Positions 56,632-64,000 of a DNA stretch of 64,000 nt are shown here, one piece after another. How positions within the stretch are numbered: position 1 is the stretch's first letter; each line of letters begins with the position of its first letter. The translations under genes were made by a program, and so were the position numbers. Below the pieces are notes generated by a model, which saw nothing but the letters and a program-made list of their open reading frames with translations, made no database searches and was not told where the DNA came from. Source of the stretch: Tatumella ptyseos (GTDB taxonomy: Bacteria > Pseudomonadota > Gammaproteobacteria > Enterobacterales > Enterobacteriaceae); the NCBI RefSeq assembly GCF_030552895.1, contig NZ_CP130649.1:186001-250000 (forward strand), given 5' to 3'.

Positions 56632-58455
56632 GTGGCAACATTGCTAGAAACGGACCGGGAGGCTGATGCCATCCAAGTACTGCAGGAAACCTTTGGTTAT
56701 CAGCAGTTCCGTCCCGGTCAAGATAGTATTATTCAAGCGGCAATCTCTGGACAAGATTGTCTTGTCGTAATGCCTACTGGCGGTGGTAAGTCACTGTGTT
56801 ACCAAATACCCGCGTTAGTCCGTAATGGGCTAACGCTGGTGGTTTCCCCCCTCATTTCACTGATGAAAGATCAGGTCGACCAGCTGCGTGCCAACGGTGT
56901 GAGCGCGGAGAGCCTCAATTCAAGCCAACCTAGAGAGATCCAGCAGCAGATTTATCAAGACTGTCGGGAAGGTAAAGTTAAGCTGTTATATGTGGCGCCA
57001 GAACGACTCATGATGGAGAGTTTTCTCGACACCTTGAGCAGTTGGAATCCTGCCTTGATTGCGGTAGACGAGGCGCACTGTATTTCGCAATGGGGACATG
57101 ATTTTCGTCCTGAATATGGTGCTATTGGTCGTCTACGGGAACGCTTCCCTACATTACCCATCATGGCGTTAACGGCCACTGCAGACAGTACGACTCGTCA
57201 AGATATCTTACAACGCTTGCAGCTCCATGAGCCTTTTATTCAAATAAGTAGTTTCGACCGCCCTAATATTCGCTACACGCTGGTCGATAAATATAAACCA
57301 ACAGATCAATTACTCACCTATCTCCGTGACCAGCGGGGTAAGTGCGGGATTATTTACTGTAACAGTCGGGCCAAAGTTGAAGATATTACTGCTCGGTTGC
57401 AAAGTCGGGGATGGAGTGTCGGTGCCTATCATGCAGGGCTCGACACTGATGAGCGAGCTCGGGTACAAGAAGCTTTTCAGCGCGATGACTTACAAATCGT
57501 TGTCGCGACCGTCGCATTTGGGATGGGAATTAATAAACCCAATGTCCGCTTTGTTTTCCATTTAGATATTCCGCGTAATATCGAGTCCTATTATCAGGAG
57601 ACAGGGAGAGCGGGACGTGACGGTTTACCCGCCGAGGCGATGATGTTGTACGATCCTGCCGATATGGGATGGTTACGCCGCTGTCTTGATGAGAAAACCC
57701 CTGGGTTAAGCCAAGACATTGAACGGCATAAGCTCAATGCTATGGGCGCATTTGCCGAGGCGCAAACTTGCCGCCGTCTAGTACTGCTCAACTACTTTGG
57801 TGAAAATCGTCAAGCCGCCTGTGGTAACTGTGATATTTGTTTGGACCCGCCACGTCGTTACGACGGCTTAGTCGATGCACAAAAAGCGCTTTCGACCATT
57901 TATCGCGTCGGCCAACGATTTGGTATGGGGTATATCGTCGAAGTCCTTAGGGGAGCCGCCAATCAGCGTATTAAAGAGTTCGGTCACGATAAGTTACCGG
58001 TTTATGCGATTGGTCGTGACCAGAGTCACGAACATTGGGTTAGCGTATTACGCCAACTCATTCACCTCGGATTGGTTACCCAAAACATTAGTCAGCACTC
58101 TGCACTACAACTGACAGAAAGTGCGCGTCCTGTCTTACGTAGCGAATCTCCTCTGCAATTGGCGGTTCCTCGCATCATTGTGACTAAGTCCCGTCCGGTG
58201 ATGAGCCGTTTGTCAGGAAGCCATTACGATAAAAAGCTCTTTGCTAAATTACGGAAATTACGTAAGGCGATTGCGGATGAGGAAAATATTCCTCCCTACG
58301 TAGTATTTAACGATGCAACACTGATTGAACTTTCTGAGATTCAACCCATATCACCCTCAGAAATGTTAGGCATAAATGGGATTGGACAACGTAAATTAGA
58401 ACGTTTTGGACGACCCTTTATGCAATTGATTAAACAACACTTGGACGATGAATAA
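56632..58455 (+). CDS. recQ: ATP-dependent DNA helicase RecQ
   Basis: 3'-5' superfamily 2 helicase of the RecF recombination pathway. 607 residues versus 609 in E. coli. Helicase motifs: MPTGGGKSLCYQ (Walker A, about 48-59), VDEAHCISQWGHDFRPEY (II and aromatic-rich loop), ALTATA (III), QETGRAGRDG (VI). Zinc domain with cysteines in AQTCRR and CGNCDIC, then winged helix, and an HRDC domain at the C terminus (YDKKLFAKLRKLRKAIADEENIPPY). Start GTG at 56632 fits the family length. In a probable unit with pldA. Confidence 0.98.
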   Translation: MATLLETDREADAIQVLQETFGYQQFRPGQDSIIQAAISGQDCLVVMPTGGGKSLCYQIPALVRNGLTLVVSPLISLMKDQVDQLRANGVSAESLNSSQPREIQQQIYQDCREGKVKLLYVAPERLMMESFLDTLSSWNPALIAVDEAHCISQWGHDFRPEYGAIGRLRERFPTLPIMALTATADSTTRQDILQRLQLHEPFIQISSFDRPNIRYTLVDKYKPTDQLLTYLRDQRGKCGIIYCNSRAKVEDITARLQSRGWSVGAYHAGLDTDERARVQEAFQRDDLQIVVATVAFGMGINKPNVRFVFHLDIPRNIESYYQETGRAGRDGLPAEAMMLYDPADMGWLRRCLDEKTPGLSQDIERHKLNAMGAFAEAQTCRRLVLLNYFGENRQAACGNCDICLDPPRRYDGLVDAQKALSTIYRVGQRFGMGYIVEVLRGAANQRIKEFGHDKLPVYAIGRDQSHEHWVSVLRQLIHLGLVTQNISQHSALQLTESARPVLRSESPLQLAVPRIIVTKSRPVMSRLSGSHYDKKLFAKLRKLRKAIADEENIPPYVVFNDATLIELSEIQPISPSEMLGINGIGQRKLERFGRPFMQLIKQHLDDE

Positions 58456-58484
58456 CTCCCTCTACGCCTTAACAAGGAGCTTTG

Positions 58485-59105
58485 ATGCTATCCCTTTTTA
58501 TTACTGTTGCTATCGTCCAAATCGTAGCCTTAGCCAGCCCAGGTCCTGATTTTTTCTTTATTTCACAGACGGCGGCGAGCCAATCCCGACGTGATGCATT
58601 TAAAGGCGTAATCGGCATCACGCTTGCGGTCGCTATTTGGTCGGCGGTTGCCCTGCTCGGCCTGAATCTGCTTCTTAAACAGATGGCTTGGTTACATCAA
58701 CTCATTCTGTGGGCGGGGGGAGCTTACTTGATATGGATGGGGATTCAAATGATCAGGTCTGCACGTCAGCCACAATTGCCCCGCGCAGAAGACACCCCAA
58801 TTAAAACCTCGCGTAAGAAAAATATCTTTTTACGTGGCTTATTAACGAATCTCTCTAATCCTAAAGCCATCGTCTATTTTGGAAGTATCTTTTCATTAAT
58901 TGTTGGGGATGATGTGAGTAGTGCGACACGTACCGCAATCTTTATGCTAATCGTGGCAGAAACATTGATTTGGTTTAGTTTGGTCGCCACACTCTTCTCA
59001 CTCCCTTGGGTGAAAGTTAGATACCAGAAGTTGGCGAAGTGGATTGATGGCATCGCTGGAACGCTATTCGTCGCCTTTGGCTTACATTTGATCTTTTCGC
59101 GGTAA
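58485..59105 (+). CDS. rhtC: Threonine efflux protein RhtC (LysE family)
   Basis: Inner-membrane exporter of threonine. 206 residues, as in E. coli RhtC. LysE/RhtB-family N terminus VALASPGPDFFFISQTAASQSRR, then LLTNLSNPKAIVYFGSIFS and the closing KWIDGIAGTLFVAFGLHLIFSR; about six membrane helices. I chose the ATG at 58485 with AAGGAG 5 nt upstream over the TTG codon before it. E. coli has the paralogue rhtB next to it; here pldB follows directly after 2 bases, so rhtB is missing. Confidence 0.96.
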   Translation: MLSLFITVAIVQIVALASPGPDFFFISQTAASQSRRDAFKGVIGITLAVAIWSAVALLGLNLLLKQMAWLHQLILWAGGAYLIWMGIQMIRSARQPQLPRAEDTPIKTSRKKNIFLRGLLTNLSNPKAIVYFGSIFSLIVGDDVSSATRTAIFMLIVAETLIWFSLVATLFSLPWVKVRYQKLAKWIDGIAGTLFVAFGLHLIFSR

Positions 59106-59107
59106 GA

Positions 59108-60103
59108 ATGAAAAAACACCAGTCACAATGGACGCATCGAGAAAAATCGTTTTCTGCGTTTGTCACCGGTCCTTTGCTATCGTTTTGGCGGCAGCGGCAA
59201 GAGCGTCAATTCGTCGGTAAAGATGGCATCGTAGTACGTTATATGTGCATGACTGCGGGCTCGCACAAGAAAGCCATTTTTATTGTGCCAGGTCGCTCAG
59301 AAAGCTATAGCAAATACCCTGAGGTGGTATGGGACCTGTTTAATTGTGGTTACGATATTTTTGTTATCGATCATCGAGGCCAAGGTCTATCAGATCGGCT
59401 ACTGGATGACCCACAGTTAGGACACGTGGCGCAGTTTTCTGATTATGTCGATGATTTAGAACGGTTATGTGAATTAGAATTATCAGGTGGTCGTTATCAG
59501 CAGTCCTTTGTTCTCGCCCATTCAATGGGGGGGGCTATCGCAACCCTTTTATCTCAGCGCCACCCTTCGCTATTCACGGCAACTGCGCTAGTGGCGCCGA
59601 TGTTCGGCATTATTCTTCCGATGCCAGAATGGGTGGTAGAGCGTATTCTGAATTGGACGGCCTCACGCCCGCATTTACGAGAAGGTTTTGCGTTTGGGAC
59701 AGGCCGCTGGCATGCCACGCCCTTTGGGATCAATAATCTGACCCATAGTCGGGTTCGTTATCAACGTAGCTTACGCTGTTACGCTGACCAGCCTGAATTA
59801 CAACTTGGTGGGCCAACTACACACTGGGTACGTGAGGCGATTCTGACCGGTCGATATATCGAGAGCATCGCTTCAGAATTACACCACCCAATCTTGCTAC
59901 TGCAAGCCAGTGAGGATCAGGTAGTCGATAACCACGCCCAAGATCGTTTCTCGTTGGCGAGAAATTTAGCGGGCTTTCCTTGTTATGGCGATCATCCACA
60001 GGTGATGGAAGGTGCTCGCCATGAAATTCTGTTTGAAAAAGATGAAATCCGTGCAGATGCCTTGCAGAAGATCACGGAATATTTTTCAACCTTTAGTCGT
60101 TAA
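59108..60103 (+). CDS. pldB: Lysophospholipase L2
   Basis: Alpha/beta hydrolase that degrades lysophospholipids, acting at the inner-membrane/cytoplasmic side. 331 residues versus 340 in E. coli. Nucleophile elbow VLAHSMGGAIA (Ser about 142), oxyanion and acid regions FIVPGRSESYSKY, VIDHRGQGLSDR, and the C-terminal LLLQASEDQVVDNHAQ with the catalytic Asp and GARHEILFEKD with the His. It begins 2 bases after rhtC. Confidence 0.96.
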   Translation: MKKHQSQWTHREKSFSAFVTGPLLSFWRQRQERQFVGKDGIVVRYMCMTAGSHKKAIFIVPGRSESYSKYPEVVWDLFNCGYDIFVIDHRGQGLSDRLLDDPQLGHVAQFSDYVDDLERLCELELSGGRYQQSFVLAHSMGGAIATLLSQRHPSLFTATALVAPMFGIILPMPEWVVERILNWTASRPHLREGFAFGTGRWHATPFGINNLTHSRVRYQRSLRCYADQPELQLGGPTTHWVREAILTGRYIESIASELHHPILLLQASEDQVVDNHAQDRFSLARNLAGFPCYGDHPQVMEGARHEILFEKDEIRADALQKITEYFSTFSR

Positions 60104-60151
60104 TTTTTCAGGTTTGAAATGGTTTTGAGCCTGTATTGTTGAGAGGTAGTC

Positions 60152-60958
60152 ATGTACCAAATTGTTGCTTCGGATCTCGATGGGACGCTGCTCTCACCAG
60201 AGCACTCCTTGACTGACTTTGCTGCGGAAACATTACAACGTGTCACCGAAAAAGGCGTTTCTTTTGTCTTTGCAACCGGTCGCCACCATGTGGACGTGGG
60301 ACAGATCCGGGAGAAACTCGGGATAGAGGCTTATATGATCACGTCGAATGGTGCGCGAGTGCATGATACTGAAGGGAACTTAGTGTTTGCACACAATCTT
60401 GAACGCTCGATAGCGGAAGAGTTGATCACACTTAGCTATAACGATCCTGAAATACTCACCCAGATCTATCGAGACGATGAGTGGTTTATTGCTCGGGAAA
60501 GCCGTGATGAGGCTTCATTTTTTATGGAATCAGATTTCCGTTATCAGCTTTACAACCCAGCCGATTTCTCGGTTGAGGGCGTAAGCAAAGTATTCTTCAC
60601 CTGTAACGATCACCAGCGTCTGGTCCAGCTTGAAGAGGCACTTGTCTCCCGCTTTGGCGATCGGGTTAACGTCAGTTTCTCATTACCAATATGCTTAGAA
60701 GTGATGGCGGGTGGGGTGTCTAAAGGTCATGCGCTTGATAGCGTTTCTCGCCGCTTAGGATATAGCTTGGAAGACTGTATCGCTTTTGGTGACGGGATGA
60801 ATGATAAAGAGATGCTGAGTATGGCAGGCAAAGGCTGCATTATGGAAAATGGCCAACAACGATTGAAAGACCTTTTACCGGAACTCGCTGTTATCGGCCC
60901 TAATGGACAAGATGCGGTGCCACATTATCTCCGTAAGCTGTTTGCCGTAGCGGAGTGA
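60152..60958 (+). CDS. yigL: HAD-family phosphatase YigL (pyridoxal phosphate phosphatase)
   Basis: Cof-type HAD hydrolase; E. coli YigL dephosphorylates PLP and sugar phosphates and is induced under sugar-phosphate stress through SgrS. 268 residues versus 266. Motif I ASDLDGTLLSPEH (about 7-19), motif II FATGRH, motif III lysine in GGVSKGHALD, motif IV FGDGMNDKEML. GAGAGG lies before the ATG. In E. coli it forms part of the pldB-yigL unit, in which SgrS stabilises a yigL fragment; the 48-base pldB-yigL gap here fits that. Confidence 0.96.
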   Translation: MYQIVASDLDGTLLSPEHSLTDFAAETLQRVTEKGVSFVFATGRHHVDVGQIREKLGIEAYMITSNGARVHDTEGNLVFAHNLERSIAEELITLSYNDPEILTQIYRDDEWFIARESRDEASFFMESDFRYQLYNPADFSVEGVSKVFFTCNDHQRLVQLEEALVSRFGDRVNVSFSLPICLEVMAGGVSKGHALDSVSRRLGYSLEDCIAFGDGMNDKEMLSMAGKGCIMENGQQRLKDLLPELAVIGPNGQDAVPHYLRKLFAVAE

Positions 60959-60966
60959 TGAGTAAA

Positions 60967-60990
60967 AGGCTGCTGAGTACTCAGCAGCCT
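60967..60990. terminator. 24-bp perfect palindrome between convergent yigL and glpQ
   Basis: AGGCTGCTGAGT joined directly to ACTCAGCAGCCT, a perfect palindrome with no spacer, 8 bases after the yigL stop and 10 before the glpQ stop. Likely to act as a bidirectional terminator or mRNA end, though T-runs are weak on both strands. Confidence 0.65.
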
Positions 60991-61000
60991 ACTTGTAGGG

Positions 61001-62062
61001 TTAGTTAGAGAGGGGATGCGTGGCTAGCCAGGAGACAGCCTTATCCGGAAAATCGGTAAACAGTCCTGCAACATCGGCTTGTTGGTAAAGTATCTGGTAT
61101 AACTCGTCAACATTACTGACATAATTAGGCAGTTGATCCGCGCGGACCGTATAGGGATGGATAGGTAGCTTGTAACGATGGGCCGCAGCGACCATCGGGG
61201 TTAAACGGATATGACCTGGGGTGGATGTTGAATCGATGAGCATATGATAATCAGGACCAATACCGTCTACTGTCTTCGATAATTTCTCGATACCCGCAGG
61301 GGTCATCATCCAATCGTAATGATAATTACGCCATTGCCCATCTTGCAGTGTCTGTGTCTCATTATCCTTGGTATAAGCAATTAACTGCACCCGCTTTAAG
61401 TCCATCCCGAGTTCTGGCTCTAGGGTCTGTTTTATTCGCTGAAGCTCATCGTAATCAAAACACTGCAACCACACTTTGTCAGATCGCTTAGTGTAGCCAT
61501 ACTGTTTCAAGGTCATCAGTACGGCTTTGCTGATATCTTTACCTTCTTTACGATGGAACCACGGCGATTTTATCTCGGTATAAATACCAATATTTTTTCC
61601 TGTTGAGTGGTTAAGCCCCTGAATAAATTCTAGTTCTTCCGCAAGGGTATGAACGTGGAAGGTTGAACTACTCATCGGGAAACGACCAGGGTAATTCTGG
61701 ACCTGCTTTTTACCTTCGAGATGAAAGCCCTCAGTGAAGTGAAGTTGCCTGATTTCCGCTAGAGTGAAGTCAATCGCATAATAACGGCCATCTGCACGAT
61801 GGCGGTTAGGGAACTGCTTAGCGACGTCGGTAACCCGATCTAAGAAGTGGTCGTGAAGGACGACAAGTTGATCATCGCGCGTCATGACAACATCTTGTTC
61901 GAGATAATCAGCACCTTGTGCGTAAGCCATCGCTTTAGCAGGTAAAGTGTGCTCGGGCAGATAGCCACTGGCCCCGCGATGGGCAATAACGAGCTTATCC
62001 GCGTTAGCTTGGGCGAAAATAGTGCAGGAGAATAAGGCAAGCCCCGTCAATATATATTTCAT
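61001..62062 (-). CDS. glpQ: Periplasmic glycerophosphodiester phosphodiesterase GlpQ
   Basis: Hydrolyses glycerophosphodiesters such as glycerophosphocholine to glycerol-3-phosphate and an alcohol in the periplasm, supplying GlpT. 353 residues versus 358 in E. coli. Signal peptide MKYILTGLALFSCTIFAQANA; GDPD catalytic core VIAHRGASGYLPEHTLPA and DYLEQDVVMTRDDQLVVLHD contain the catalytic histidines and Ca ligands. It begins 9 bases after glpT with AGGGGAAGAGA as ribosome binding site, so glpTQ is an operon. Confidence 0.98.
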   Translation of the reverse strand: MKYILTGLALFSCTIFAQANADKLVIAHRGASGYLPEHTLPAKAMAYAQGADYLEQDVVMTRDDQLVVLHDHFLDRVTDVAKQFPNRHRADGRYYAIDFTLAEIRQLHFTEGFHLEGKKQVQNYPGRFPMSSSTFHVHTLAEELEFIQGLNHSTGKNIGIYTEIKSPWFHRKEGKDISKAVLMTLKQYGYTKRSDKVWLQCFDYDELQRIKQTLEPELGMDLKRVQLIAYTKDNETQTLQDGQWRNYHYDWMMTPAGIEKLSKTVDGIGPDYHMLIDSTSTPGHIRLTPMVAAAHRYKLPIHPYTVRADQLPNYVSNVDELYQILYQQADVAGLFTDFPDKAVSWLATHPLSN

Positions 62063-62071
62063 TCTCTTCCC

Positions 62072-63421
62072 CTAGTCATTTTGCAGCAAGGCTTGTTTAT
62101 GTTTCTTCTCACTCACCGTGGTGAGCAGTAGCAGAAGTACCGCTAACACTGAACCGGCAATCATCACCAAGAAGCCACCGTCCCAACCAAAGAAATCAAC
62201 GGTGTAACCAACAATAGCACTGGCCGCAACGGAACCGCCCAAGTAGCCGAAGAGGCCGGTAAATCCTGCCGCCGTTCCTGCCGCTTTTTTCGGGGCTAAC
62301 TCTAATGCGTGTAAGCCGATTAACATGACTGGCCCATAAATAAGGAAGCCAATCACCGTCATGCAGGCCATATCGATAGCTGGATTACCCGCGGGATTTA
62401 GCCAGTAAACGATGGTGGCAATAGTCACTAGCGTCATAAAGACAACGCCAGTGATCCCACGGTTTCCTTTAAAGACCTTATCGGAAACCCATCCGCAAAG
62501 TAGGGTGCCGGGGATCCCTGCATACTCATAAAAGAAGTAGGCCCAGGACGATTTATCCAACGTGAAATGTTTAACTTCTTTTAAGTAAGTTGGCGACCAA
62601 TCGAGAATCCCATAACGCAGTAAATAGACGAACACGTTAGCTAAGGCGATATACCACAAGAGTTTATTGGGCAGAATATATTGGCTAAAGATTTGCTTAG
62701 TCGTTAGCTCAGTTTCACTCTCAGCACTGTAGTTAGGGGGATAATCATTTTTATAGGCTTCGATAGGGGGTAATCCACAGGACTGCGGGGTGTCTCGCAT
62801 CAGTGCGAAGGCGATTAAGGCGATGATGATCGCTAAGAATGCAGGCATGTAAAAAGCCGCTTTCCAATCACCAAACCACATCATTCCTAGTAAAAATAGC
62901 AGTGGAGGGATGCCGCCGCCTACGTTATGAGCACAGTTCCATACCGAAACGATTCCACCGCGCTCCTTTTGTGACCACCAGTGAACCATCGTCCTACCAC
63001 AAGGCGGCCATCCCATGCCTTGGAACCAACCACATAAAAATAACAGGAAAAACATCACCATAATGCTTGAGGTAGCCCATGGAATAAAGCCCATCATCAG
63101 CATCACCAGCGCGGCTAAAATCAATCCTGCGGGGAGAAAATAGCGGGGGTTGGAACGGTCAGAGACCGAGCCCATAATAAATTTCGAGAAACCGTAAGCG
63201 ATTGAAATCCCTGATAAGGCGAAGCCTAAATCACCCCGGCTAAAGCCCTGTTCAACCAGCGAAGGAATCGCTAAAGCGAAATTTTTTCTGACTAAATAGT
63301 AAGCTGCGTAGCCAAAAAATATCCCGATAAAAATCTGCCAACGCAGTCGTCGGTAGGTGGGGTCGATAAGCTTATCGTCAAGTGGCGCGGCATGTGCAGC
63401 CGGTTTAAAAAGATTGAACAT
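62072..63421 (-). CDS. glpT: Glycerol-3-phosphate:phosphate antiporter GlpT
   Basis: Major facilitator protein that exchanges external glycerol-3-phosphate for inorganic phosphate, and the usual entry route for fosfomycin. 449 residues versus 452 in E. coli. Twelve membrane segments; conserved [29 protein letters not shown] (substrate-binding Arg in helix 1), [31 protein letters not shown] and [15 protein letters not shown]. The ATG at 63421 (MFNLFKPA) with GGGAGA upstream is preferred over the in-frame start 17 codons earlier, which lies across a hairpin. Unusual location between yigL and metR. Confidence 0.98.
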   Translation of the reverse strand: MFNLFKPAAHAAPLDDKLIDPTYRRLRWQIFIGIFFGYAAYYLVRKNFALAIPSLVEQGFSRGDLGFALSGISIAYGFSKFIMGSVSDRSNPRYFLPAGLILAALVMLMMGFIPWATSSIMVMFFLLFLCGWFQGMGWPPCGRTMVHWWSQKERGGIVSVWNCAHNVGGGIPPLLFLLGMMWFGDWKAAFYMPAFLAIIIALIAFALMRDTPQSCGLPPIEAYKNDYPPNYSAESETELTTKQIFSQYILPNKLLWYIALANVFVYLLRYGILDWSPTYLKEVKHFTLDKSSWAYFFYEYAGIPGTLLCGWVSDKVFKGNRGITGVVFMTLVTIATIVYWLNPAGNPAIDMACMTVIGFLIYGPVMLIGLHALELAPKKAAGTAAGFTGLFGYLGGSVAASAIVGYTVDFFGWDGGFLVMIAGSVLAVLLLLLTTVSEKKHKQALLQND

Positions 63422-63444
63422 CGTCTTCTCCCTAATCGGATGGG

Positions 63445-63465
63445 CACGAAAGTAAAGCTTTCGTG
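63445..63465 (-). repeat. Inverted repeat in the glpT leader
   Basis: Eight-bp arms CACGAAAG / CTTTCGTG around 5 nt, ending about 24 bases before the glpT ATG on the minus strand. It could be an operator or an RNA hairpin. It does not match the TTCG-CGAA order of GlpR operators. Further upstream, 63509-63530 carries a CRP-like half site (TGTGA on the minus strand). Confidence 0.5.
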
Positions 63466-63557
63466 TGGTCATGCGGCAAGGGTAACGATTATTGTGCCCG
63501 GTAACTTTGACCTATCACACAAATGTTACAAAATATTTAAAATATTGTTCTCATGGA

Positions 63558-64000
63558 CTAAGCCGTGATCAAGGCCCCGGAAGCATCCCTGACAAAAGGC
63601 AATTGACGTGCGTGTTGTTGAGCATGGGTAATAAAGGCATCTAACACTGGTTGACGATTTTCACCTTCTCGAGTCGCCGCGTATAGACGGCTCCAAATGC
63701 CATTATCTAATGTGCGAGTGACCACCAGTTTTTGCCGCTCAACGTTTTCAACAACCCAGTGCGGTAATGCGGCAATCCCCATATTGGCAGAGACCATCTG
63801 GATCAGTAATAGGGTGTTATCGACCGCTTTTAAGGATGGGTTTACGCCAGCAGGTTGTAGGAAATGACGCCAGATGTCCATACGTTGACGTTGCACTGGG
63901 TAGATAAGTAGTGTTTCGTCGGTCAGATCTGACGGTAAGATGACTGCTTTGGTGGCGAGAGGATGGCCGACCGCCACCACCAGTCTGACTTCAAAATCGA
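63558..64000 (-). CDS. metR: Methionine regulator MetR (LysR family), N-terminal part outside window
   Basis: LysR-type activator of metE, metH and related genes, with homocysteine as co-inducer. Only the C-terminal 146 or so residues of the about 317-residue protein are inside the window; the frame stays open to base 64000. Visible are [58 protein letters not shown] and [20 protein letters not shown], which match MetR nearly residue for residue in the effector-binding domain. The DNA-binding helix-turn-helix is off the edge. In E. coli metR lies a gene (yigM) away from yigL; here glpTQ intervenes. Confidence 0.95.
   Translation of the reverse strand, partial: DFEVRLVVAVGHPLATKAVILPSDLTDETLLIYPVQRQRMDIWRHFLQPAGVNPSLKAVDNTLLLIQMVSANMGIAALPHWVVENVERQKLVVTRTLDNGIWSRLYAATREGENRQPVLDAFITHAQQHARQLPFVRDASGALITA

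Noticed and set aside
63445-63465. Inverted repeat as a GlpR operator
   Set aside because: The half-site order (CGAAAG...CTTTCG) is opposite to that of the known GlpR operators.

Overview
This window is ordinary chromosomal backbone from a gammaproteobacterium of the order Enterobacterales. Almost every protein has a recognisable Escherichia coli-type orthologue of nearly the same length: GlyQ, GlyS, Rho, WecA-G, CyaA, UvrD, CorA, RecQ, GlpT. The enterobacterial common antigen (ECA) cluster and the argX-hisR-leuT-proM type tRNA array are typical of this order. The moderate base composition, the gene complement and the missing cellulose locus would fit a small-genome Erwiniaceae-like genus such as Tatumella or Rosenbergiella. 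That genus-level guess is inference and weak.

Layout. 1-5073: 3' part of a class I fumarase, a small VOC protein, glyQS and a terminator. 5088-9026: fdhD, sodA, a DUF535 gene, then yibL and yiaF on the minus strand. 9274-17296: eptB with a possible sigma-E promoter, a tRNA-Pro(UGG), and the dipeptide operon dppABCDF. 17456-21118: an HmsP/PdeK-like c-di-GMP phosphodiesterase and the M16-like protein YhjJ. 21115-28405: ppiC, rep, gppA-rhlB (minus), trxA, rho. 28470-39183: the ECA operon wecA-wzzE-wecBCDE-wzxE-wecF-wzyE-wecG, tightly packed with many overlaps. 39266-39800: tRNA-Arg, His, Leu, Pro. 39809-44792 (minus): a PhzF-family gene and hemCDXY. 45067-54977: cyaA (UUG start), cyaY (minus), lptM-dapF-yigA-xerC-yigB, SOS-controlled uvrD, and corA with a corL-like leader ORF. 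55246-60958: a DUF1471 protein, pldA, recQ, rhtC, pldB, yigL. 61001-64000 (minus): glpTQ and the 3' part of metR.

How genes work together. wecA-G build and polymerise the ECA trisaccharide on undecaprenyl phosphate; WecE and WecD supply dTDP-Fuc4NAc, but the usual rffG/rffH for the preceding dTDP-sugar steps are not in the cluster. hemCD make uroporphyrinogen III. dppABCDF imports dipeptides and haem-like ligands. glpT/glpQ take up glycerol-3-phosphate and release it from phosphodiesters. rep, uvrD, recQ and xerC serve chromosome maintenance.

I found no prophage, insertion sequence, CRISPR array, defence island or clearly new system. The observations most worth following are: two identical tRNA-Pro(UGG) genes, one where E. 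coli has proK(CGG); the missing rffGH; the fusion of the dpp-yhjJ neighbourhood directly to ppiC-rep with loss of the cellulose genes; the corL-like leader ORF; and the glpTQ operon sitting between yigL and metR.
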